Of a stretch of DNA of 50,196 bases, positions 16,778 to 25,039 are shown in pieces. The notes beneath the pieces are model-generated. The model was not told the origin of the DNA and searched no databases. It saw nothing but the letters and a program-made list of their open reading frames with translations. Location: the NCBI GenBank assembly GCA_013289015.1, contig JABDAV010000012.1, forward strand, positions 1 to 50,196, in the 5' to 3' direction. This DNA comes from Bacteroidota bacterium (GTDB lineage: Bacteria; Bacteroidota; Bacteroidia; Chitinophagales; Chitinophagaceae). Positions within the stretch are counted from its first letter, which is position 1. The number at the start of each line of letters is the position of its first letter. Both the position numbers and the translations under genes were made by a program.

Positions 16778-18109
16778 TTAAATTCCCGTATAATTCTGCG
16801 GCGTAATGGCTTTTAATTCTTTTTTTATTTCAGCGTTAACCTTTAAGCCATCAATAAATTTATGGATTGATTTTTTATCAATGGTTGCATTGCCACGCGT
16901 TAAAACTTTTAATGCTTCATACGGATTGGGATAATTTTCTCTTCTTAAAATTGTTTGAATGGCTTCTGCAACAACGGCCCAGTTCTTTTCGAGGTCTTCA
17001 TTCAATTTATTTTCATTCAACAACAATTTGCTTAAACCTTTTTCAATAGAACGGATTGAAATAAATGTATGCGCAACAGGAACGCCAAGATTTCTTAAAA
17101 CAGTTGAATCTGTTAAATCTCTTTGCAGGCGCGAGATAGGAAGTTTTGCAGAGAAATGTTCAAACAATGCATTGGCAACACCCAAATTTCCTTCTGCATT
17201 TTCAAAATCTATCGGGTTTACTTTGTGCGGCATTGCAGAAGAACCCACTTCGCCTTCCTTTATTTTCTGCCTGAAATATTCCATGCTGATATACATCCAG
17301 AAATCGCGGCAGAGATCGATCAAAATATTATTGATCCTTTTTATTGCATCAAAATGTGCAGCAAGATAATCGTAGTGTTCAATTTGTGTAGTGTATTGCA
17401 AACGCTGCAGGCCAAGCCTGTCAACAAATTCGTTTCCCAATTGTTTCCAGTCTTTCTTGGGAAACGTGATATTATGTGCATTAAAGTTTCCAGTTGCACC
17501 GCCAAACTTTGCAGCAAAAGGTATTGCTGATAATAGTTTAACCTGGTTATCTAACCGCTCAACAAAAACCATTAATTCCTTACCCAACTTTGTGGGCGAT
17601 GCAGGCTGGCCGTGCGTATGCGCGAGCATAGGAATATCTTTCCATTTACCTGCAAGTGATTGCAGGTTTTTTTGAAGATTGATAACAGCAGGTAAATATT
17701 CATGTTCCAAACAATTTTTCCAGCTTAACGGAATGGCAGTGTTATTTACATCCTGCGATGTTAACCCAAAATGTATCCATTCTTTTTCTTTGGCAGCATC
17801 CGTTTTATCCAATTCCTGTTTTAAAAAATACTCAACAGCTTTTACATCGTGGTTAGTTGTTTTTTCAATCTGCTTTATCTGTTCAGCATCATTCAGGCTA
17901 AAATTCTCTGCAATGGAAAGCAACGTTTTTTTTGTTTTAGATGATAATTTAAAAAATTTTTCATCAGCTAAAAAAATAAAATAAGCAACTTCAACTTTTA
18001 TGCGGTATTTGATCAATGCGAACTCTGAAAAATATGCAGAAAGCTGTGCAACCTGTTTGCGGTAACGGCCATCAACCGGAGAAATTGCGGTAAGCGTATT
18101 TAATTCCAT
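16778..18109 (-). CDS. purB: Adenylosuccinate lyase
   Basis: PurB cleaves adenylosuccinate and SAICAR in purine synthesis. The 443-residue protein has the family start TAISPVDGRY, HDVKAVEYFLK, HFGLTSQDVNNTA, LAHTHGQPASPTKLGKEL and the superfamily signature GSSAMPHKVNPIDFENAEGN with the catalytic serine loop. Length is normal. It diverges from mqnA across a spacer filled by period-7 arrays. Confidence 0.97.
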   Translation of the reverse strand: MELNTLTAISPVDGRYRKQVAQLSAYFSEFALIKYRIKVEVAYFIFLADEKFFKLSSKTKKTLLSIAENFSLNDAEQIKQIEKTTNHDVKAVEYFLKQELDKTDAAKEKEWIHFGLTSQDVNNTAIPLSWKNCLEHEYLPAVINLQKNLQSLAGKWKDIPMLAHTHGQPASPTKLGKELMVFVERLDNQVKLLSAIPFAAKFGGATGNFNAHNITFPKKDWKQLGNEFVDRLGLQRLQYTTQIEHYDYLAAHFDAIKRINNILIDLCRDFWMYISMEYFRQKIKEGEVGSSAMPHKVNPIDFENAEGNLGVANALFEHFSAKLPISRLQRDLTDSTVLRNLGVPVAHTFISIRSIEKGLSKLLLNENKLNEDLEKNWAVVAEAIQTILRRENYPNPYEALKVLTRGNATIDKKSIHKFIDGLKVNAEIKKELKAITPQNYTGI

Positions 18110-18116
18110 AATTTTT

Positions 18117-18184
18117 GTTCGTGGTTCATGGCCGGTAGTTCATAGTTAAATACGCTATGAACCATTATCAATGACCTATGAACC
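18117..18184. repeat. Paired period-7 arrays between purB and mqnA
   Basis: Heptamers start at 18117, 18124, 18131, 18138 and 18145, three beginning GTTC and one GTTA. A second run starts at 18157, 18164, 18171 and 18178, with ATGAACC as first and last unit. ATGAACC is the reverse complement of GGTTCAT, so the two runs face each other. The arrays fill most of the divergent spacer and end just before the mqnA -7 element. Confidence 0.7.
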
Positions 18185-18186
18185 TT

Positions 18187-18194
18187 TACTTTTG
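18187..18194 (+). promoter_or_regulatory. Candidate -7 promoter element of mqnA
   Basis: TACTTTTG exactly matches TAnnTTTG, 21 bp before the TTG start at 18216. The -33 region falls within the period-7 array, which has no TTTG. Confidence 0.45.
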
Positions 18195-18215
18195 CCGCAA
18201 AATTAATTTAAACAA

Positions 18216-18959
18216 TTGAAGAAGATAAAAGTTGGGGCTGTAAGTTATTTGAATACAAAACCATTATTGTACGGAATAGAAAGATCGCAGGTATTAAAAG
18301 AACAGATAGAGCTGGTAAAAGATTATCCTTCAAAAATTGCAGCACAATTGCTGGATGGAACCATTGATGTTGGTCTTGTTCCAGTTGCAGTGATACCTAA
18401 AATGAAAGAGTATCATATTATTTCAGATTATTGCATCGGCGCTGAAAATGATGTTGCATCTGTTTGTGTGTTCAGCGATGTTGAGTTAGATAAAGTTGAA
18501 AAGATATTACTCGATTATCAAAGCAGAACATCTGTTGCCTTGTGTAAAGTATTATTGAAAAATTATTGGAAGAAGAACATTGTTTTGGAAGATGCACAGC
18601 AGGATTTTTCGGAAGAAATAAAAGGAACAACTGCGGGTGTTTTGATAGGAGACAGGGCCTTAAGGCAAAGAAAAAGATCGAAATATATTTATGATCTTGG
18701 CGGTGAATGGAAACAGTTCACCGGTTTACCTTTTGTGTTTGCCACCTGGATATCAAACAAAAAATTACCGGAAATTTTTATTCATTTGTTCAATGAAAAA
18801 AATAGTGAAGGACTTAAAGCCATTGACACTGTAATAAAAGAAAATGAGTTTGCTGAATATGATCTGCATACTTATTACACCCATAATATTTCTTATGCGC
18901 TAACTGCTGAAAAACTTAAAGGCATGCATTTATTTTTGGAGCTGATGCAACAACTATAG
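18216..18959 (+). CDS. mqnA: Chorismate dehydratase (futalosine pathway)
   Basis: MqnA converts chorismate to 3-enolpyruvylbenzoate, the first step of menaquinone synthesis by the futalosine route. The 247-residue protein begins KIKVGAVSYLNTKPLLYGI, typical for the family, and contains DVGLVPVAVIPKM, LIGDRALR and YDLGGEWKQFTGLPFVFATW. The start codon is TTG, chosen because no ATG precedes the conserved N-terminus. It is followed 22 bp later by a PagL-like gene on the same strand. Confidence 0.93.
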   Translation: MKKIKVGAVSYLNTKPLLYGIERSQVLKEQIELVKDYPSKIAAQLLDGTIDVGLVPVAVIPKMKEYHIISDYCIGAENDVASVCVFSDVELDKVEKILLDYQSRTSVALCKVLLKNYWKKNIVLEDAQQDFSEEIKGTTAGVLIGDRALRQRKRSKYIYDLGGEWKQFTGLPFVFATWISNKKLPEIFIHLFNEKNSEGLKAIDTVIKENEFAEYDLHTYYTHNISYALTAEKLKGMHLFLELMQQL

Positions 18960-18981
18960 TTTTATTTTTGAACCAGATTTT

Positions 18982-20130
18982 ATGTTTTTGAAAAAATTGC
19001 TACTGTTTTTTTTTATTGTTTCAACATTGCATGTTTCTGCTCAAAAAAAAGATGTGGCGGACAGCTTAAGGCAAGTAGTGCTGGCAGCAAGATTTCATTC
19101 AGGGTTTATTTTTGCACATAATATTTATGTTCAAAATACAAAAGGTACACACCCGAATGGTTTTGAGCTTGAGTTCTCTCATCTTATCACCGATTCTGCA
19201 ATTGTAGCAAAGTATAAATGTTACCCGCGCAAAGGAATAAGTTTTACATATGTTGATTTCAATAATGAAATTCTTGGCAGAGCATATTCACTCAGTTATT
19301 TTCTTGAACCTAATTACAGGCTGGGTAATCAGTTAAGAATGAATTTGCGGGCATCTGCAGGCTTATCTTATCTTACCAATCCTCACGATTCAATAAAGAA
19401 CCCAACCAATCAAAGCTATAGCGGACATATAAATATTTTTCTGCAGCTTGGACTGGGATTATCTTATCCTATCGGTAGTCATTTTGGCATCTATGCAATG
19501 GGTAATTTCTTTCATAATTCCAACGGAGGATTTAAGCTGCCTAACAGCGGCGTTAATTATATTAATGCTTCCATCGGCCTGCAATACTATGCATTTTCTT
19601 CAAAGCTTCCTGTTTATAAAAAACAAAAAGATACTTCGTGGAAGCAGCAGGGCATTCATTTTGATGCATCATTATATTATTCACCGAAAGGAGGATATGA
19701 TGGTACTTCAACCAATTACAAATCAGTGCACAAATATGTTCTGGGTACATCATTTGAAGCGGTAAAACAAGTAAGCAATCTTGATGCAATAACTTTATCC
19801 GCAGAAATTTATTATGATGATGCATTGCGTAGTGCTAAACAAATATTTATTGCAGATTCGTCGTCAAATATTCTTGCCGGTGTGTTGGTCGGCCATCAAT
19901 TTTTATTGAATAAATTTACTTTTACGCAGGAGTTAGGGTTTTATGTCTATAAGCAAACAGATAAGTATGATGAAGTATACAGGTTGGGCAAAACGCTTTA
20001 TCATACAGCCTATCAACGCTGGGGACTATATTATAATGTAAAGAAAAGATGGTCTGTTGGCATTAATCTTTTAGCACATTACCAAATTGCAGATTTTATT
20101 GATGGGAGAGTTATCTACAGGTTGAAATAG
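18982..20130 (+). CDS. PagL-like lipid A deacylase (acyloxyacyl hydrolase family)
   Basis: The 382-residue protein has a signal peptide (FLKKLLLFFFIVSTLHVSA, cleaved before Q) and looks like an outer-membrane barrel with many alternating aromatic strands. The motif FFHNSNGGFKLPNSGVN (H178, S180) matches the catalytic His-Ser region of PagL, which removes the 3-O acyl chain from lipid A. It is about twice as long as classical PagL, with roughly 170 further barrel-like residues after the motif. The final strand ends with a tyrosine- and leucine-containing outer-membrane-style C-terminus. Activity is inferred from the motif only. Confidence 0.75.
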   Translation: MFLKKLLLFFFIVSTLHVSAQKKDVADSLRQVVLAARFHSGFIFAHNIYVQNTKGTHPNGFELEFSHLITDSAIVAKYKCYPRKGISFTYVDFNNEILGRAYSLSYFLEPNYRLGNQLRMNLRASAGLSYLTNPHDSIKNPTNQSYSGHINIFLQLGLGLSYPIGSHFGIYAMGNFFHNSNGGFKLPNSGVNYINASIGLQYYAFSSKLPVYKKQKDTSWKQQGIHFDASLYYSPKGGYDGTSTNYKSVHKYVLGTSFEAVKQVSNLDAITLSAEIYYDDALRSAKQIFIADSSSNILAGVLVGHQFLLNKFTFTQELGFYVYKQTDKYDEVYRLGKTLYHTAYQRWGLYYNVKKRWSVGINLLAHYQIADFIDGRVIYRLK

Positions 20131-20133
20131 ATT

Positions 20134-21258
20134 TTAGATTCTGAACAGATCTGCCGCAATTCCATCTGCAAATAATTTTCCTTTTTGTGTAAGTACTAAT
20201 GCTTCATTTTTGCTTTCCATTAAATTTTGGTAAATAAATTTTTGTGCATCTATTATAATATCAGCAGCGATTTTTTCTCCTGATAAATTTTTTAAGTGAT
20301 GTAGTTGGATGCCTTCAACCGTACGCAAACCCGTCATTATATATTCATTTATTTTTTGTGTTGATGTTAATGTTTCTATTTCAAAAGGAACAATATGCTC
20401 GTGAATGCTTTTAGTATACAAAGCATTGTTTGCAATATTCCATTGCCTTGAAATTCCATTATAAGAATGCGCCGACGGTCCTAAGCCAAGATAAGGCTTG
20501 CCCTGCCAGTAGCTGCTGTTGTGCCGGCTTCTGAAACCCGGTTTTGCAAAGTTGGAGATTTCGTAATGTTCAAAATTATTTTTGGCTGCCCATTGCATTA
20601 ATAATTCAAATTGCCTGCTTTGTTTTTCCACATCAACATTTTCCTTTTTATGCAAGGCGATCATTTTTTGTAAAGCTGTGTTGGGCTCAACAGTTAAAGC
20701 ATAACACGATAAATGCGAAATGCCCAATTTGTTTGCCGTTTCAAGATTATGCAACCAATCTTCATCCGTTAAGTTGGGTGTTCCATAAATAAGATCAATG
20801 GTGATATTTTCAAAACCGGCTTGCTTTGCCAATTCAATGCTTTTATAAGCCTGGCTTGCATTGTGTGCCCGATTCATCCATTCAAGATCATTTTCAAAAA
20901 AACTTTGCACGCCGATACTCAAACGGTTTATGCCGGCATCTTTCCATGCAGACAATTTTTCTGTATTAATGTCATCGGGATTTGCTTCGAGTGTGATCTC
21001 TGCATGTGCATCAACACTAAACAATGCATACAGTCTATCCATTATCAACCTGCAATCTTCAATCGTTAATAACGATGGTGTTCCTCCACCAAAATAAATG
21101 GTTGTAATATTTTCAGTGATGTAATCGTTTCTCAGTTCTGCTTCACTGCAAACAGCAGTGATCATTTCAGGCAATAAAGTTTTAGACACAGAGAAATGAA
21201 AATTACAATAGTGGCAGGCCTTTCGGCAAAAAGGAATGTGTATATAAATACCTGCCAT
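20134..21258 (-). CDS. hemW: Radical SAM heme chaperone HemW
   Basis: This 374-residue protein has the radical SAM cysteine motif FCRKACHYCNFHF (C11, C15, C18), IYFGGGTPSLL, EANPDDI, RLSIGVQSF and a C-terminal HemN-like domain. The family was long annotated as oxygen-independent coproporphyrinogen oxidase, but HemW members lack that activity and deliver heme. The CxxxCxYC cluster is without the extra cysteine typical of true HemN, which favours HemW. It is convergent with the PagL-like gene (3-bp gap) and divergent from the BamA-like gene. Confidence 0.93.
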   Translation of the reverse strand: MAGIYIHIPFCRKACHYCNFHFSVSKTLLPEMITAVCSEAELRNDYITENITTIYFGGGTPSLLTIEDCRLIMDRLYALFSVDAHAEITLEANPDDINTEKLSAWKDAGINRLSIGVQSFFENDLEWMNRAHNASQAYKSIELAKQAGFENITIDLIYGTPNLTDEDWLHNLETANKLGISHLSCYALTVEPNTALQKMIALHKKENVDVEKQSRQFELLMQWAAKNNFEHYEISNFAKPGFRSRHNSSYWQGKPYLGLGPSAHSYNGISRQWNIANNALYTKSIHEHIVPFEIETLTSTQKINEYIMTGLRTVEGIQLHHLKNLSGEKIAADIIIDAQKFIYQNLMESKNEALVLTQKGKLFADGIAADLFRI

Positions 21259-21298
21259 TGAAATAAAGTTTTGTAATCTTGTTCGCGCCGAATTGCAA

Positions 21299-23092
21299 AT
21301 GGCAAAATTAATTCAATACCGTGTTGTTATTTTTCAGCTTTTGCTGTTTTGGTTTTTCTTTAATACTGCACATGCTCAGCAGGATTGCAGGCTGAGTATT
21401 CATCCTGTGTCAACAGATACTGTAACCATTGCTTTGCTTAATCTGCAAACTAATTTCAGCAGTAAAGAAAATTGTATTCAATATATAAACAGGCTGCCTT
21501 CGTTGCTTGCAACAAAAGGTTATGTGGCTGCTTCAGTTGATTCTGTATGGGAAGATTCACAATCTGTTTCCATAAAATTGTTTGCGGGTAACAAATATCA
21601 ATGGCAGCAATTGAAAATTAGTAATGATGACAAAATGTTGCTGAGTTCACTTGGATATGATTCAACAGATTTTGATGATCAGAATTTTTCGCAGGCGAAG
21701 CTTGAACATTTATACAATGATGTTTTAAATTTTTACGGCAACAATGGTTATCCTTTCGCGCATATTACGCTTGACAGCATACATATTATCAACGATGATA
21801 TAAGCGCAAACCTTGTGTTACAAAAAGGAAGTGTATATTATATTGATACAATAATTGTTGAAGGCAGTGCACGCATATCCAAATTTTTTTTGGAGCAATA
21901 CCTGCAGGTTCATGAACATGATATTTATCGTGAAGATGCATTGAACAGCATCAACGAGCGGCTTTCGTTATTGAATTATTTGCAGCAGTCCCAGCCTTTC
22001 ACTATAGAAATGTTGAATACAGGAGCAGCTTTGCATTTGTATCTTCAACCAACAAAAAGCAACAGCATAAATGCTTTGGTGGGATTGCTGCCTGCAAGCG
22101 ATCAAAACAGCGGCAAATTGTTATTAACCGGGCAGGCAACAGTAGGCCTGCGCAATTCTTTCGGAAGCGGCGAAACGCTTTCTTTTAACTGGCAACAGTT
22201 GCAACCAAAAGCCCCACAGTTAAATTTAGCCTATCAACAACCTTATATTTTTCATACGCTATTCGGATTGAGTTTGAATTTTGATATGTATAAACAGGAT
22301 TCTCTTTTTCTGAATATTAATGGCCAGCTTGGTGTTCAATATCAGTTAACGCAACACCAGTCGGGCTCGGTCATCCTGCAAACATCTTCGACCAATGTTT
22401 TAAATGTTGATACAAATGTTGTAAAAGCAACAGGTAAACTTCCCGATGTTGCAGATGTAAATGCAACGGGAATAGGATTGCATTATAATTTCAACAATAC
22501 AGATTACCGGTTCAATCCAAGGAAGGGTAACGACTTTGTTTTTTCAGGCAGCTTTGGACAAAAAAATATTAAAAAGAATAATTCAATCCTGCAGATTAAA
22601 GACCCGGGTTTTGATCCGGCTTCTTTGTACGACACTGTTAAACTGCATAGTTATGAGTTTCTTTTGCAGGCAAACGAGGCAAAATATTTTCCACTTGGTA
22701 AACAATCAACATTTAAGCTGGCTGTAAATGCAGGATGGTATCAATCGCCCAATAGTTTTCAAAATGAATTATTCAGAATTGGCGGATTCAAATTATTGCG
22801 CGGTTTTGATGAAGAAAGTATTTACACCAATCTATATTCGGTAGGTACTATTGAGTATCACTATCTGCTTGCGCGCAATTCCTGGTTTTATGGTTTTACT
22901 GATGTCGGGTGGGCAGCATACGATGTAAACGATACCAAATTCAATCACAGTTATCTTGGCTTTGGCATCGGGCTTTCTTTAGAAACCAATACGGGCATAT
23001 TCAGCATTTCTTTGGCTGAGGGAAAACGTGACGACAGTAAATTAAATTTTCAACAATCTAAAATTCATATCGGTTTTATAAGCTTGTTTTGA
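21299..23092 (+). CDS. BamA/TamA-family outer membrane protein
   Basis: The protein (597 residues from the ATG at 21299; a TTG lies two codons earlier) has a signal peptide ending near AHAQ. POTRA-like domains occupy about 30-220 (ILNLQTNFSSKENCIQYIN, GSVYYIDTIIVEG) and a C-terminal surface-antigen barrel follows, with FNPRKGNDFVFSGS, RIGGFKLLRGFDEESI and the closing GIFSISLAEGKRD. It is shorter than BamA and nearer TamA-like proteins. It probably assembles or translocates outer-membrane proteins. DUF4271 follows 4 bp downstream, so the two are probably cotranscribed. Confidence 0.85.
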   Translation: MAKLIQYRVVIFQLLLFWFFFNTAHAQQDCRLSIHPVSTDTVTIALLNLQTNFSSKENCIQYINRLPSLLATKGYVAASVDSVWEDSQSVSIKLFAGNKYQWQQLKISNDDKMLLSSLGYDSTDFDDQNFSQAKLEHLYNDVLNFYGNNGYPFAHITLDSIHIINDDISANLVLQKGSVYYIDTIIVEGSARISKFFLEQYLQVHEHDIYREDALNSINERLSLLNYLQQSQPFTIEMLNTGAALHLYLQPTKSNSINALVGLLPASDQNSGKLLLTGQATVGLRNSFGSGETLSFNWQQLQPKAPQLNLAYQQPYIFHTLFGLSLNFDMYKQDSLFLNINGQLGVQYQLTQHQSGSVILQTSSTNVLNVDTNVVKATGKLPDVADVNATGIGLHYNFNNTDYRFNPRKGNDFVFSGSFGQKNIKKNNSILQIKDPGFDPASLYDTVKLHSYEFLLQANEAKYFPLGKQSTFKLAVNAGWYQSPNSFQNELFRIGGFKLLRGFDEESIYTNLYSVGTIEYHYLLARNSWFYGFTDVGWAAYDVNDTKFNHSYLGFGIGLSLETNTGIFSISLAEGKRDDSKLNFQQSKIHIGFISLF

Positions 23093-23096
23093 TATT

Positions 23097-24158
23097 GTGA
23101 AATTACTTTTGCTGCATTCAGATTTGAAATATTTCTTAGCTATATTATTTTTTTCAGCGCTGCACCTTGCCTGTTTTTCGCAGGACAGCGGCCAGATGCC
23201 AAAGGCAAAAGATACTGTTTTAAATAAGCCAGTAACCTTAGCAGCAAAAGATTCTTCTGTAATTGATACTACAAAAAAGAATGGAATTCAAAAGAAACCT
23301 GTTATCCGAAAATTAACACGCGCCGATTCGCTCAGAAGAGATTCAATAAGACTGGCCTTTGTCAGAACTACACTTGCGGATTCTTTATTGTCTGATTCTT
23401 TAAAGCGTGATTCATTAAGCAGAATAAGCCCCCGGCATACAGTTGCCAAAAGAAATTTGGCAGAACAGAAAAAGACAACCTTGATGCCCGGATCAATCAG
23501 GAATGATGTGAATACAGACCTTGTGTTTTACATCCTCATTTTTCTTTTGTTTCTCCTCGCATTAATAAAGACCTCTTTTCCCAAATATGTAAACAGCATT
23601 TTTTCATTGTCATTTCAGGCAACATTCAGGCAAACGCAAACCAAAGATCAGATGGCTCAGAATTTCTTTCCTGCATTTATGCTGAATGTATTATTTGTGT
23701 TTTGCGGCGGATTATTTATAACCTTATTTGCGACGTATAATAAATGGACCGATCTTCCCTTCTGGCAATTATTTGTGTTTTCAACCATTATCCTGCTCAT
23801 CGTTTACCTGGTAAAGTATATTGTGATAAATTTTACCGGATGGGTATTTAATGTGAGAGAAGCAGCAGCGGAGTATAGTTTTGTAGTATTTCTGATCAAT
23901 AAATTATTTGCCGTTGTATCTATTCCTTTGTTATTCTTAATTGCTTATTCTGAAGGCAGGTTGAAAACTGTTTCCATTACTATTGTGTTATGTTTGGCGG
24001 TATTCTGCCTTGTTGTTCGCTATTTGGTCTCTTTATCCCGGATACGAAGAAACCTTAAGATAACTGCGTTTCACTTTTTTATATACCTTTGGGCGGTAGA
24101 AATAATGCCTTTGCTTGTCATTTACAAGGTTTTATTTCTGCAAACCGGCAATAGATAA
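23097..24158 (+). CDS. DUF4271 membrane protein
   Basis: The 353-residue protein starts with GTG, 4 bp after the previous stop. It has a signal-like hydrophobic N-terminus (KYFLAILFFSALHLACFS). A low-complexity serine, arginine and aspartate-rich region follows, with repeats of the type ADSLRRDSIRLAF. After about residue 140 there are several membrane helices (VFYILIFLLFLLALI, FMLNVLFVFCGGLFITLF and others). Bacteroidota carry such DUF4271 proteins beside hemD-like genes, as here. The function is unknown. Confidence 0.8.
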   Translation: MKLLLLHSDLKYFLAILFFSALHLACFSQDSGQMPKAKDTVLNKPVTLAAKDSSVIDTTKKNGIQKKPVIRKLTRADSLRRDSIRLAFVRTTLADSLLSDSLKRDSLSRISPRHTVAKRNLAEQKKTTLMPGSIRNDVNTDLVFYILIFLLFLLALIKTSFPKYVNSIFSLSFQATFRQTQTKDQMAQNFFPAFMLNVLFVFCGGLFITLFATYNKWTDLPFWQLFVFSTIILLIVYLVKYIVINFTGWVFNVREAAAEYSFVVFLINKLFAVVSIPLLFLIAYSEGRLKTVSITIVLCLAVFCLVVRYLVSLSRIRRNLKITAFHFFIYLWAVEIMPLLVIYKVLFLQTGNR

Positions 24159-24186
24159 AAATTATTTATAAATAGAGCAACAGCGC

Positions 24187-24984
24187 ATGATTCATAACGG
24201 AGCAACAGCGTCTATTAATAAAAAAACATCCGTGCAAATTTTAATTACCCAGCCAAGGCCCGAAAGTGATAAATCACCTTATTTTGAGCTAGAAAGAAAG
24301 TATCCTATTGAGCTTACTTTTTATCCTTTTATTAAGTTGGAACCCATTCCTGCACGCGAGTTCAGAAAACAAAAGATCGACCTTATAATCTTTTCTGCCA
24401 TCATTTTTACCAGCAGGAACGCTATCGATCATTTCTTCAGAATGTGCGAGGAAATGAAAATTTCTATAAGCCAGGAAAACAAATATTTCTGTATTACAGA
24501 AGCGGTTGCCCTTTATCTTCAAAAATTTATTTTGTATCGTAAGCGCAAAGTATTTTATGGAGCTGATGGTACAAATAAAAGCATGTTTGATGTGATCAAT
24601 AAACATAAAGAGAACGAAAAATTTCTTTATGTGTGTAGTGAAAATCAGCAGGACAACGAGATAGTAAACTGGCTCAAAAGCAACAATTGTATCTTCCAGC
24701 TTGCCTTTATGTATCGTTCCGTTAGCAACGATGTTAAGGTAGTGATGGACAGTAAGGAGTTTGATATTATCTGTTTTTTCACACCAAGCGGTGTAAGAAG
24801 TTTGTTTGATAATTATCCAAGATTCAGGCAGAATGGTGCGCTCATCGGCGCATTTGGAAATAATACCCTTAAAGCGGGTGAAGCTGCCGGGCTTTCTGTT
24901 GACATCAAGGCGCCATCGCCACAAACGCCCAGTATGATTTCTGCATTGGACTGTTATCTCGCAACAACTTCCAAAAAGAAATAA
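24187..24984 (+). CDS. hemD: Uroporphyrinogen-III synthase-like protein
   Basis: HemD closes hydroxymethylbilane into uroporphyrinogen III in heme synthesis. The 265-residue protein shows the loosely conserved family pattern: ILITQPRPESDKSPYFELE, IIFTSRNAIDHFF, FLYVCSENQQDNEIVNWL, IICFFTPSGVRSLFDNYP and GAFGNNTLKAGEAAGL. Conservation in the family is weak, so the call rests on this pattern and on the DUF4271 neighbour. Bacteroidota often have this divergent version. It lies 28 bp after DUF4271. Confidence 0.8.
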   Translation: MIHNGATASINKKTSVQILITQPRPESDKSPYFELERKYPIELTFYPFIKLEPIPAREFRKQKIDLIIFSAIIFTSRNAIDHFFRMCEEMKISISQENKYFCITEAVALYLQKFILYRKRKVFYGADGTNKSMFDVINKHKENEKFLYVCSENQQDNEIVNWLKSNNCIFQLAFMYRSVSNDVKVVMDSKEFDIICFFTPSGVRSLFDNYPRFRQNGALIGAFGNNTLKAGEAAGLSVDIKAPSPQTPSMISALDCYLATTSKKK

Positions 24985-25009
24985 TCTGTTTTAATGAGAA
25001 TAATTACCG

Positions 25010-25035
25010 AATCCTGTTAACGCGGGATTTTTTTT
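25010..25035 (+). terminator. Weak intrinsic terminator after the hemD-like gene
   Basis: A short stem AATCC/GGATT (25010-25014 with 25025-25029) around a GTTAAC-containing loop is followed by a run of eight T (25028-25035). The stem is only 5 bp and the T-run abuts the next start codon at 25040, so it may also sit in that gene's leader. Confidence 0.35.
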
Positions 25036-25039
25036 CTTT

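Noticed and set aside
24289-24924. A 211-codon minus-strand frame opposite the hemD-like gene
   Set aside because: It is an antisense shadow; the plus-strand frame has the family pattern and the operon context.
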